A DNA stretch of 64,000 nucleotides from Chitinophaga sp. Ak27 (GTDB taxonomy: Bacteria > Bacteroidota > Bacteroidia > Chitinophagales > Chitinophagaceae), in the NCBI RefSeq assembly GCF_012726295.1, contig NZ_JABAOB010000004.1, forward strand, positions 1-64,000, read 5' to 3'. The notes under the pieces are model-generated. The model had not been told where the DNA came from, ran no database searches, and worked only from the letters and a program-made list of their open reading frames with translations. The position numbers and the translations under genes were made by a program. This document shows, in pieces, positions 1 to 6,627 of the stretch; position 1 is the stretch's first letter; every line of letters begins with the position of its first letter.

Positions 1-62
1 CTACTGAATACGCCATCCTTTATTTTGGCGCCACAATTTGGACAAGATGTTAAATTATTCAC
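1..62 (-). CDS. Partial zinc-ribbon protein (N-terminus only)
   Basis: Reading leftwards from a GTG at 62, the frame gives about 20 residues (MNNLTSCPNCGAKIKDGVFS) before the window edge. The CPNCGAKI segment is the first half of a zinc ribbon, a fold with two CxxC knuckles; the second knuckle would lie outside the window. An in-frame stop lies three codons upstream of the GTG, so the start cannot be much further right. The function of the full protein cannot be told; many small bacterial zinc-ribbon proteins carry a membrane or DNA-binding tail. Seen: the frame and the CxxC. Inferred: that it is a gene. Confidence 0.45.
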   Translation of the reverse strand, partial: MNNLTSCPNCGAKIKDGVFS

Positions 63-229
63 AGGTAATCATTTTATAGTGGACTGAGGTTTATCCCTTA
101 AATATAAATAATTATTTTCTACTAAATGGAGATTTGAGCATTTAGTGGCTTATGCAGATAGGACGGAAGATAAAACGTGTAGTTCTGCTACCCGTTTGCG
201 AAGATTGAACAGGCGGCGTTGCCACCAGT

Positions 230-384
230 TCGGAGAGATTATACCGGCTGCTTCGCAACCTGTATGCGGAGATAAACCGGCCGGCTTCGCCATCCGGTTG
301 CGGAGTTTGAATGGATCTTCGCTCCATTAGCAAGCGGTGTTTTTGCTGCGCAAAAACCGCTTGCCCTTCGCTCCCGGTGGTCGC
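230..384. repeat. Cluster of TTCGC-centred small palindromes
   Basis: Several short inverted repeats follow each other, each with TTCGC in or near the loop: one around 272-300 (CCGG arms), one at 310-328 (AATGGA / TCCATT arms), and a longer hairpin at 330-364 whose arms GCAAGCGG..TTTTTGC and GCAAAAACCGCTTGC pair almost completely. The last 20 bases (365-384) recur at 6013-6032 with two differences. The pattern resembles REP-type dispersed palindromes; no REP-associated transposase is in the window. Confidence 0.5.
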
Positions 385-508
385 AAATGGGTAAATTCAG
401 CGGAGATTTAAGGGGAGATTGTGGCCGGTGAAAAGAAAAAGAGGTAATGGTTTTATCCCTTTAAATTTTGTAGGAGTAAAGGCTATTGCTCAATATTGAA
501 TTAGTTTT

Positions 509-615
509 GATAGGAAGTTCCCTACTTCGTCGGAACCCGCAAGATGTTCGGTTGTGACACAACCGGGATTTGGGATGCTTTTCCTCTACAGTAGGGAAGC
601 TCCTTAACCTATATC
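509..615. other. Extended imperfect palindrome, possible structured RNA
   Basis: The outer arm at 509-525 (GATAGGAAGTTCCCTAC) pairs with 591-615, through GTAGGGAA and CCTATATC, with small bulges. Inside is a perfect hairpin, GGTTG-loop-CAACC (550-564), flanked by CCCG/CGGG complementarity. The roughly 107-nt unit could be a structured RNA or a mobile-element end. No poly-U run follows, so it is not a simple terminator. No known RNA family was recognised. Confidence 0.4.
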
Positions 616-697
616 GAAATTCCATTAGGTCGAGGTTATCATTGAACGTTTAATTATTTTCGAATTACTTAATCTTAATAATAAAAAAAGCAAGTGT

Positions 698-1033
698 ATG
701 AAAGAAAATGTGAGCAATGAAAATGCTATGTCCTCTATGTCGTTTCCTTTAGGTTCAGACCAATTTTGGCAACAGGTGAGGGTAATAATTCGGGAAGAAA
801 TATTCGCCGGATAGAATAGTCCTACTGGGATTGTTGGTGAAGCCGATAGCTTACTTCATAAGCCTGTCTACAAGATTGCGGAGGTATGTGAGTTGTTTCA
901 GATCACCCGTCAAACGGTATATGATTGGATAAAGATAGGTAAGTTAAAGCGCCATAAGATTAGATCGCGTGTTTTCTTTTTGAGGGAAGAAGTTTGGCAG
1001 CTATTTCAGCAGGAGGTTAGAGCTGATGAATAG
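698..1033 (+). pseudogene. Excisionase/MerR-type HTH protein with in-frame amber codon
   Basis: One frame runs from ATG 698 to TAG 1031-1033 (111 codons), but codon 39 is TAG at 812-814. Upstream, about 38 residues end in ...REEIFAG. Downstream, the same frame encodes a helix-turn-helix of the excisionase type: KIAEVCELFQITRQTVYDW, then IKIGKLKRHKIRSRVFF. This is the HTH_17-like layout common beside Bacteroidota mobile elements, where such proteins act in excision or as regulators. The frame agrees on both sides of the stop, so a single nonsense change is the simplest reading. Alternatively the downstream part is made from an internal start, since the HTH itself is whole. The product is probably non-functional or truncated. 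Confidence 0.65.
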
Positions 1034-1080
1034 TATTCTAAAACGCGTATTGTTTATTGAAATGTTGGAGGTACGAGTAC

Positions 1081-1293
1081 TTATTCGTTTACTTCGCTCA
1101 TTGGACTTAGTAATGCTGTTGCTTCGACGTTTAAGAAACGGGCAATGGCATATAGTTTTTCAATAGAAGGTTGTTTGAAATTTCTACACCAGGTAGATAC
1201 TGCGCCAGAACTTACCCCAATGGCTTCAGCCAATTGATCATTCTTTACCTTCTTTAATGCAAGCACCGCCTTGATTCTATTATAAGTAGCCAT
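1081..1293 (-). CDS. XRE-family helix-turn-helix regulator
   Basis: A 70-residue single-domain protein with a Cro/CI-type HTH: helices run through NRIKAVLALKKVKNDQLAEA, the turn and recognition helix through IGVSSGAVSTWCRN, then KQPSIEKLYAIARFLNVEAT. Length and pattern match the small XRE regulators of Bacteroidota that accompany mobile elements or restriction and toxin genes. It probably binds DNA as a dimer and controls a neighbouring gene or itself. It is convergent with the broken HTH gene at 698-1033. The A+T-rich region upstream (1294-1580) probably holds its promoter. No partner toxin or methylase was recognised next to it. Confidence 0.8.
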   Translation of the reverse strand: MATYNRIKAVLALKKVKNDQLAEAIGVSSGAVSTWCRNFKQPSIEKLYAIARFLNVEATALLSPMSEVNE

Positions 1294-1912
1294 ACTTTAT
1301 TTGATAATATCTGTCTGGAACAAATATATCGATTTGCAGTAAGTTGTTTTTTTACGTATTTAGATCTTTTAGAATTGAAAAAGATATTAAAAGATTGAAA
1401 AAAGAATCTAAAAGATTGTTTTTTAGAATTCAAATAATTATATTTGCTACTTAAGGAATTGTTTTTGCATCTTTTAGTATTATAATTGGTGCTATTTGAT
1501 TCTTTTGCATAATGCTTTATTAAAGCAGGGAAAAGTTATATTTGTAACTTCAATTATGATTTGAAGCAACACATAAGATTCTCGTTTCAGAAAACTGGTA
1601 ATTTTAAGACGACGAGAGATGAAGTGAGTTGCTCATGCGATATAGCGTGGGCTTCACTTTCTCGTCGTCGGGTATACCAGTACCTCTGAAACGGATTGTG
1701 AATGCCTGCGCTTTTTTATTCTTTCTTTTGCAGCGCCTTCCATCTTTTAAGCTTTTCCTTTCTCCTTATGGTGATATAGTGCTATCCAGGTGGTTAGCAT
1801 ATATAATCCTCATCATCTTCATTTAGCCCATCGATAGTTGTCGGTTGGAACGAGACATCCATGTCTATACGGCAATCTGATATAGTAGTAATCACCTTTA
1901 AAATTAAATGTT
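1294..1912. other. Intergenic stretch containing the 111-nt hairpin
   Basis: No convincing gene is seen. The first part (1340-1540) is very A+T-rich, with repeated AGATT/AATCT and TTTTAG-type runs. It probably holds the promoter of the leftward XRE gene. The 1583-1693 hairpin occupies the centre. An open frame at 1629-1826 starts inside the hairpin and has no protein signature. Confidence 0.5.
1583..1693. ncRNA. Long, nearly continuous hairpin element
   Basis: Arms pair in successive blocks: CGTTTCAGA (1583-1591) with TCTGAAACG (1685-1693); CTGGTA (1595-1600) with TACCAG (1675-1680); GACGACGAGA (1608-1617) with TCTCGTCGTC (1660-1669); AAGTGA (1622-1627) with TCACTT (1654-1659); GCTCATGC (1631-1638) with GCGTGGGC (1645-1652), the last using G-U pairs. 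The apical loop is GATATA. The G-U pairs in the inner stem hint at selection on RNA, which would set the strand as + for the sequence as read. It could also be a folded single-stranded DNA substrate of a mobile element. No reverse transcriptase, integron integrase or matching RNA family was recognised. Confidence 0.45.
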
Positions 1913-2416
1913 ATGGAGAATCTATTAACCATCTTGGATCAAATCACCGCTTGCGGTACTTCAGATGGCTTTATTGAGGTCTGCGAGTACGAGTTGTCAA
2001 ACGTCATCGGCAGCAACATTGCTGATCACTGGACAGGGGGCCAACGGGCCGATTTCATAATGTTCTATGCCCTGTTTAGAACTAACATCATTGCGGCATT
2101 TAGCATTCGTGATGCCTTACGGAGGGACGGGGTAAAGGACTTAACTCCTTCGCTGGTAAAAGAGCTTGAAGGTGACCTTTATAAGTTATCGAGTTTTCAA
2201 TCCGGAATCGAACTACATGATTTAGAAGCCGCATTGGACCGATATATCTCCATACTGATAGATGGAGATGCGGGTGTTGATGGAACAATAGCGGCTATTA
2301 CAGGCAATTATTTCAAGAATTTTTTCCTAACGCTCCATGGACTAGATATTGAGGAGCGAATCGATGAAGTAAAATCAAATAGTACTAACCTTTCAAACTT
2401 CATTTATGAATATTAA
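1913..2416 (+). CDS. Unrecognised acidic protein, 167 aa
   Basis: I do not recognise this family. The protein is soluble, with no signal peptide or membrane segment, and rich in acidic and aliphatic residues. It is predicted mostly helical (for example SLVKELEGDLYKLSSF and DLEAALDRYISILIDG). The start ATG at 1913 is the first in frame after a long A+T-rich leader. Its last 11 bases overlap the next gene (ATG 2406), so the two are probably co-transcribed and translationally coupled. The pair, next to an XRE gene and structured repeats, has the look of accessory cargo. Confidence 0.65.
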   Translation: MENLLTILDQITACGTSDGFIEVCEYELSNVIGSNIADHWTGGQRADFIMFYALFRTNIIAAFSIRDALRRDGVKDLTPSLVKELEGDLYKLSSFQSGIELHDLEAALDRYISILIDGDAGVDGTIAAITGNYFKNFFLTLHGLDIEERIDEVKSNSTNLSNFIYEY

Positions 2417-2672
2417 ATCCCAACCAGCAAACATTTTGCTTGACATGCATACTAAGTTTTCCAAGCTGCCGGTACTTTTCAGGGAGCGTGTTTGTGAGGA
2501 ATGTAACTATAGTACTCCTACGTTCTACAGAAAGATGCGGGGGATTGATAGGAGAGTAGAAGGTAAGTTGATACAGGCTTTAAGTAACGCCGAAAAGGAG
2601 AAGATAAAGGAGATTGCCGAGGAGGTTACCGATGGTCTATCTTCCTCCATTTTGGGAGCTGAAGAAAAGTAA
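2406..2672 (+). CDS. Unrecognised small protein, 88 aa
   Basis: Overlaps the end of the 167-residue gene by 11 bases in another frame and is followed by a good terminator at 2711-2745, so the two form a bicistronic unit. The middle holds CEECNYSTPTFYRKMRG, a helix-turn-helix-like pattern (polar helix, turn, STPTFYRKM as recognition helix), followed by a charged helix (NAEKEKIKEIAEEV). A DNA-binding role is possible but unproven. No family name can be given. Confidence 0.65.
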   Translation: MNIKSQPANILLDMHTKFSKLPVLFRERVCEECNYSTPTFYRKMRGIDRRVEGKLIQALSNAEKEKIKEIAEEVTDGLSSSILGAEEK

Positions 2673-2710
2673 GATTGTGTTCTTTTTTTTGTAAGGTAGG
2701 ACTGAATGAC

Positions 2711-2745
2711 AATGGCGCTTGATTTCTTCTAGCGCCATTTTTGTT
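2711..2745 (+). terminator. Rho-independent terminator after the small gene pair
   Basis: AATGGCGCT (2711-2719) pairs perfectly with AGCGCCATT (2731-2739) across an 11-base loop, followed by TTTTGTT. It lies 39 bases after the stop of the 88-residue gene and fits as the end of that transcript. Confidence 0.75.
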
Positions 2746-2890
2746 ATAGGTACTGAATGCGTAGCATGAAAAGTTTAAGGGTTCGGGTATTACCAAAACA
2801 TAGCTGGCTGTTTATGCCCTGACGATATGTTTGTACTTTTTTCCTTGAAATTAGTTTTTATAGTAAATTGAGGAATTAGAATTAATACCT

Positions 2891-3625
2891 ATGAAAAAAG
2901 TTTTAGAATACCTTCCTTTATGCACCATATGCTTATTGTATTTTGGATTTTGCAACTTGTACTACTACTATATTGAATTTGGCATCGACATATATAACTA
3001 TATTTCAAGCACCGAAATACTTTTGTCGTTCTTCCCAAGAATTGTGATATTTTCTTCAACAGTTTATATCGGGCTTATTCAAATGATATTTAATCAGAAG
3101 ATAAAAAATATTGATACTTCTTCTGTGGTAGAAAGAGAAGAGGCCGGGGAGGGTAATGTATCACGAAAAGCCCCAAATGCAGCTTTGATTTTTATCGCAA
3201 TTTTTTACGCTATTCTAGTTGTTGGTGCCTTATTACTCACAAGGGTTTGGCATTTTAGACACTATGAACTTCAAGATTGGTATCTTTTTGCTTCCTTTCT
3301 ATTTTTAATTGGGTTGCTATTTGTTCTTAAAAGGTATAATGAGTTGGGGTTTATTCTGAATTATTCATTTGTAGCTTCTTTAGCCCTTGTTATATTTATA
3401 GGACAGGAGATAGGTAACTATAGGAGATTTGATGCAGAAAGGACGAAATTCGGTACACGTAGTATAAAGGAAATGAGTTTTTTATATAATGGACATCGCG
3501 TAAAGACTACAGATTCGTTAATATTTGTTGGCCAAACGCAGAATAATATATTTTTATATGATAAAAGAGATTCGACGAGCATAATGTATAAAATGGGGAG
3601 CATTGATTCTTTAACGATTAAATAG
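2891..3625 (+). CDS. Unrecognised membrane protein, 244 aa
   Basis: Hydrophobic segments at about residues 8-30 (LPLCTICLLYFGFCNLYYYY), 45-65, 98-118 (ALIFIAIFYAILVVGALLL), 132-146 and 155-172 indicate four or five transmembrane helices. A short soluble tail of about 65 residues (after ERTKFG) is probably beta-rich (SLIFVGQTQNNIFLYDKRD). No catalytic motif is seen. It stands alone between a terminator upstream and the IS insertion region downstream. Base composition is strongly A+T-rich, unlike the biosynthetic genes further right, which agrees with an accessory origin. Confidence 0.65.
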   Translation: MKKVLEYLPLCTICLLYFGFCNLYYYYIEFGIDIYNYISSTEILLSFFPRIVIFSSTVYIGLIQMIFNQKIKNIDTSSVVEREEAGEGNVSRKAPNAALIFIAIFYAILVVGALLLTRVWHFRHYELQDWYLFASFLFLIGLLFVLKRYNELGFILNYSFVASLALVIFIGQEIGNYRRFDAERTKFGTRSIKEMSFLYNGHRVKTTDSLIFVGQTQNNIFLYDKRDSTSIMYKMGSIDSLTIK

Positions 3626-3853
3626 CTAATATCTACAAATTGCTGTATCCCTTGATAGAAATAGATTAAGGCAGATTTTCCGGGGATTTTATAAAATTAA
3701 TTTCTTTATATTTGCCTAACATTACTCCTGACCATAGCGGTTACACCTAATCCGGTCAGTATCACGGTTAGCAATAAACGCTCACCACTACTAAACACCC
3801 ATTCTACAAGACATTACGAAGATACGTGCTACTCCCAAGGGGATCACCGAAAA

Positions 3854-3861
3854 GTTTCAAA
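3854..3861. repeat. Target site duplication, left copy
   Basis: GTTTCAAA immediately outside the left inverted repeat, identical to 5191-5198 outside the right repeat. Confidence 0.85.
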
Positions 3862-3901
3862 GACACTATCTCATAAACTGTGTAAATATTAAAAATCGGG
3901 G
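3862..3901. repeat. IS256-type left terminal inverted repeat
   Basis: Pairs with the reverse complement of 5151-5190. Shared blocks include ACTAT, GTGTAAA and TTAAAAATCGGGG, with a one-base gap and several mismatches. Confidence 0.85.
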
Positions 3902-3920
3902 TTTAGCTCCGATTTTTTAA
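3892..3920 (+). terminator. Terminator-like hairpin inside the IS left end
   Basis: AAAAATCGG and CCGATTTTTT pair around a short loop directly upstream of the transposase start at 3942. Such hairpins inside IS ends are known to shield the transposase from transcription entering from outside; that role is inferred here. Confidence 0.55.
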
Positions 3921-3941
3921 TTTTAAAGCATATACAGTTTT

Positions 3942-5138
3942 ATGAAGACAGAAGATTTTTTATCAGACGACTTTCTGAAGCAGTTTAAAACAGCCGATCA
4001 GCTAAACGATTTTCTTGCCCAGATTCAGAAGCGGGGCATTGAAAAAATGCTGGAAGGCGAGCTGGATAGCCATTTGGGCTATGACAAGCATGAACATAAT
4101 GATAGTGCCAATAGCCGTAATGGCTATGGTAAGAAGAAGATTAAGACCAGCTATGGTGAATCTGAGATAAAAGTTCCCAGAGATCGTGATGCTAGCTTTA
4201 ATCCCATGATCATCCCGAAACGCGAAGGGATGGCTCAGGGCCTGGAAGAGGTAATTGTGTCCTTTTATGCCAAGGGAATGAGTGTGTCCGACATCGAAGA
4301 GCAAATAAGAGAAGTATATAAATTTGACGTTTCCACGGCCACGATCAGCCGCATCACCAGCCGGGTGACAGAAGATATTGTCGCCTGGCAAAACCGGCCA
4401 TTAGAACCGGTTTATCTCATAGTCTGGATGGATGGCATTGTGTTCAAGGTACGGGAGAACAGCAAAGTGGTGAATAAAACCGTCTATATCGCTGTCGGCC
4501 TAAAGCGGGATGGCCTCAAAGAAGTCCTGGGAATGTGGCTGGGTAAGAATGAATCAGCTGCCTATTGGATGACTGTACTTACAGATCTGAAGGCCCGTGG
4601 CCTGGAAGATATTCTAATTACAGCCACGGATAATCTTAATGGCTTCACTCAGACTATCAAATCGGTGTTCCCTCAGTCTGCCACTCAGGTTTGTGTCGTA
4701 CACCAGATACGTAACAGCTGCCGCTATGTAGTCTGGAAAGATAAAAAGGAGTTTACCACCGATATGAAGGATGTTTATGCTGCCCCAACCAGACAGGCTG
4801 CCATGGCTGCTCTTGATGCCCTGGATGTTAAATGGAGTACAAAGTATGCATACGCCATCAAAAGCTGGCGCGAAAACTGGGAAGACCTGACTGTCTTTTT
4901 TGACTTTCCCATGGAGATCAGACAGATCATCTATACGACCAATCTCATCGAAAATCTGAACGGTAAAATTAAAAAATATACCAAAAACAAACTATCCTTC
5001 CCTACTGATGAAGCTGTCCTTAAATCAGTATACCTGGCTTTACGGGAAGTATCAAAAAAATGGACCATGCCCATTAGAAACTGGGGCATGGTCCTAAATC
5101 AGTTTTTAACTATTTTTGATAAAAGAGTGAGAATCTAA
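3942..5138 (+). CDS. IS256-family (mutator-type) transposase
   Basis: A 398-residue protein of normal length for the family. It catalyses cut-and-paste or copy-out transposition of its own element with a DDE-type RNase H fold. Visible catalytic residues are D164 (VWMDGIV), D230 (TATDNLNG) and E337 ([12 protein letters not shown]), with the family signature [13 protein letters not shown] between them. The N-terminal part contains the [16 protein letters not shown] zone leading into the DNA-binding region ([14 protein letters not shown]). The frame is uninterrupted and enclosed by inverted repeats, so the element could be active. A related but broken copy lies at about 6030-6372 on the other strand. 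Confidence 0.95.
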   Translation: MKTEDFLSDDFLKQFKTADQLNDFLAQIQKRGIEKMLEGELDSHLGYDKHEHNDSANSRNGYGKKKIKTSYGESEIKVPRDRDASFNPMIIPKREGMAQGLEEVIVSFYAKGMSVSDIEEQIREVYKFDVSTATISRITSRVTEDIVAWQNRPLEPVYLIVWMDGIVFKVRENSKVVNKTVYIAVGLKRDGLKEVLGMWLGKNESAAYWMTVLTDLKARGLEDILITATDNLNGFTQTIKSVFPQSATQVCVVHQIRNSCRYVVWKDKKEFTTDMKDVYAAPTRQAAMAALDALDVKWSTKYAYAIKSWRENWEDLTVFFDFPMEIRQIIYTTNLIENLNGKIKKYTKNKLSFPTDEAVLKSVYLALREVSKKWTMPIRNWGMVLNQFLTIFDKRVRI

Positions 5139-5150
5139 TTATTAATTTGA

Positions 5151-5190
5151 TCCCCGATTTTTAAGTTTACACACTTATTGAAATAGTCCC
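5151..5190. repeat. IS256-type right terminal inverted repeat
   Basis: Its reverse complement matches 3862-3901 with a few mismatches. It begins 12 bases after the transposase stop and ends at the second copy of the target duplication. Confidence 0.85.
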
Positions 5191-5198
5191 GTTTCAAA
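5191..5198. repeat. Target site duplication, right copy
   Basis: GTTTCAAA immediately outside the right inverted repeat; the matching copy is at 3854-3861. Confidence 0.85.
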
Positions 5199-5268
5199 GC
5201 TCGCGCTGGTCGCGGGCTTTGTTGTTTTGGTTTATTTGTTAGTCTATCGAAGTGCGAAATTGCGTTTC
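5197..5268. repeat. 72-bp dispersed repeat with terminator hairpin, copy 1
   Basis: These 72 bases match 10324-10395 with only three differences. The first part (5196-5220) forms a 10-bp stem, AAAGCTCGCG with CGCGGGCTTT (one G-U pair), followed by GTTGTTTTGG, so it can end transcription rightwards. Similarity continues well past the stem through TATTTGTTAGTCTATC and the GCGAAAT region, which shows a copied element rather than two unrelated terminators. The IS256 element sits exactly at its left edge. The rest of 5269-5477 shows nothing recognisable. Confidence 0.8.
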
Positions 5269-5477
5269 CTGATTATGTGGACTTCCCCGAACTTTGGCTT
5301 ACTGAACCTAATTCTTCATAATACTTGATCCAGCTTTCTCTGGCCTTAATTTGTCTTTTTTCTGGAGTCATTGATGATAGTTAGAATGTTAGATTCAGTA
5401 ATTTACAAAATGTAGCGAATCTCTTGAAACTTCACAAGTTAGAATATTATTTTGTTGCTCTCTTTTGAGATAATCAA

Positions 5478-5891
5478 TCATACTTTTTTGACGGGTAGCA
5501 TATGCATTTTTAGTAAAGTTCCTTCCGGGTCTTTATATTCCAATATACACTCATCATTAGTTAATTTAATTACTTTCATTATCGCCTTTTCTTTTGTATC
5601 ATTATCAATGACAGTCAGTATACTTTTGGTAGCTTCATATTTCCAAATGCCATTTTGGATATATCCTGACTCAATTGATTTCACTTTGTTATCCTTATAA
5701 AATATCATTTTATCTCCTTTTTGTTCCGGAACAGGCGGGAATTTTTTTCCTTTTTCTTCATAGGATTGAAGTTTCCATTCTTTACAAATTAACTCATAAA
5801 AATTTTTAGTAATCTTGTCTTGACCGCTACTAATCTTACTTATAAAAAGTAAGGCAGTAAGAATAGTCCCTAAAAGAGGTAATTTTTTCAT
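5478..5891 (-). CDS. Secreted lipocalin-like protein, 137 aa
   Basis: Begins with a signal peptide (MKKLPLLGTILTALLFISKI, cleavage near SSGQ). The mature part is a small beta-rich domain: LICKEWKLQSYEEKG, then GDKMIFYKDNKVKS, GIWKYEATKSILTV, and CILEYKDPEGTLLKM. The order (residual-weight strand, KW-L, then IWKYE with alternating strands) is that of the lipocalin-like proteins common in Bacteroidota, which are periplasmic or surface proteins of unknown ligand. The sequence lacks a lipobox Cys, so it should be a soluble secreted protein. It stands alone, with an A+T-rich upstream region at 5892-5950. Confidence 0.7.
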   Translation of the reverse strand: MKKLPLLGTILTALLFISKISSGQDKITKNFYELICKEWKLQSYEEKGKKFPPVPEQKGDKMIFYKDNKVKSIESGYIQNGIWKYEATKSILTVIDNDTKEKAIMKVIKLTNDECILEYKDPEGTLLKMHMLPVKKV

Positions 5892-6012
5892 CTTTCCTTT
5901 AATTTGAAGTTCTGATAATGCAAAATATATACAATTTTTATATAAAATCTTGAGATGGATTCAATGTTTAGCGGTTATAAATGCTTTAATGCTAGTTGTC
6001 AACCTAGTCGTT

Positions 6013-6032
6013 CCTTCGCTCCCGATGGCCGC
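6013..6032. repeat. 20-bp repeat shared with 365-384
   Basis: Both copies read CCTTCGCTCCCG(A/G)TGG(C/T)CGC, differing at two bases. The copy here marks the point where the transposase remnant loses similarity, so it lies at a rearrangement junction. Confidence 0.5.
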
Positions 6033-6372
6033 CAGGATTCAATCACTTTGGAATACCTGGTTCCTAGTTAGATTCCAGCTGGTCAAGGCTTCGTTCTGCC
6101 TGGTCAGCAGTAGTGGCCTTGTAGACGTTTTGAAGATCTTTCATAAATGGCTTGACATCCTTGTAGGAAAGATGTTTCTGAGAATTACGTATCTGATGTA
6201 CGATACAGAGCTGAACCTCGGTTTGGGGGAAGACACTTTCGATGGCATCAGCAAAGCCCTGAAGATTATCTATATAGGCAATGAAGATATCGACTACTTC
6301 AAAGGAGAACTTCTTATCTTTTTTTGTGTTAACCACCAAGTGGTTCCAGTATGAATATTTAGTAGATAACAA
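6030..6372 (-). pseudogene. Remnant of an IS256-family transposase
   Basis: On the minus strand about 100 residues match the middle of an IS256-type transposase, including DNLQGFADAIESVFPQTEVQ and LCIVHQIRNSQKHLS. They align with roughly residues 207-310 of the intact copy at 3942-5138. A stop at 6064-6066 ends the first frame; the next frame continues with RYSKVIESWR before similarity stops near 6034. Both the start of the gene and the part bearing the last catalytic residue are missing. It comes from a different IS256-type element than the intact one, because the sequences differ substantially. No inverted repeats were found around it. Confidence 0.85.
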
Positions 6373-6627
6373 TCATTCAGAGCCTTTTAGATTGCATAAC
6401 AGAATTAATACAAATAAAGCTTTTTTCATAATGAAGTTATTTAGGCATAAAGGCGTATTATAGAAAAAGTTTCTAGGCTATGTGTTGCTAAAACAATTGA
6501 TTTTTTTAAGGTTTATCTTGCCAGCATAATATTAATTGTATTCTGACGAGTTTTCAATATTTCTGCCAGTTTGGTCTTTTGATATTTTCGCTATATGATG
6601 CCCCCTGAACTTTTACAGATCATCCTC

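Larger units (their letters stand above)
63..697. other. Non-coding stretch rich in small palindromes
   Basis: No convincing protein gene is seen in this 635-base stretch. Short open frames at about 142-333 on either strand are built from palindromic repeats and show no protein signature. The stretch holds two kinds of structured DNA described separately: a run of TTCGC-centred palindromes at 230-384 and a larger fold at 509-615. It reads as repeat-rich spacer bordering the accessory zone. Confidence 0.6.
3862..5190 (+). mobile_element. Intact IS256-family insertion sequence
   Basis: About 1,329 bp. One transposase gene lies between imperfect terminal inverted repeats of about 40 bp (3862-3901 and 5151-5190). 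The outer ends both reach an ACTAT core and share GTGTAAA and TTAAAAATCGGGG. The 8-bp target sequence GTTTCAAA is present on both sides (3854-3861 and 5191-5198), as expected for IS256-type transposition; a 9-bp duplication ending in G is equally compatible. Intact ends, intact gene and intact duplication point to a fairly recent insertion. It landed beside the 72-bp dispersed repeat. Confidence 0.9.

Noticed and set aside
142..333. Short open frames on both strands in the left repeat region
   Set aside because: Both are made of palindromic repeat sequence, overlap each other, and show no protein pattern or start signal.
1583..1693. Retron msr-msd or integron attC site
   Set aside because: No reverse transcriptase or integron integrase lies nearby, and the ends do not carry the required core-site consensus.
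1629..1826. A 65-residue hydrophobic open frame
   Set aside because: It begins inside the loop of the 1583-1693 hairpin and has low complexity, so it is explained by the structured element.
5950..6354. A 134-residue rightward open frame
   Set aside because: It is the antisense of the IS256 transposase remnant, whose minus-strand frame has clear similarity.
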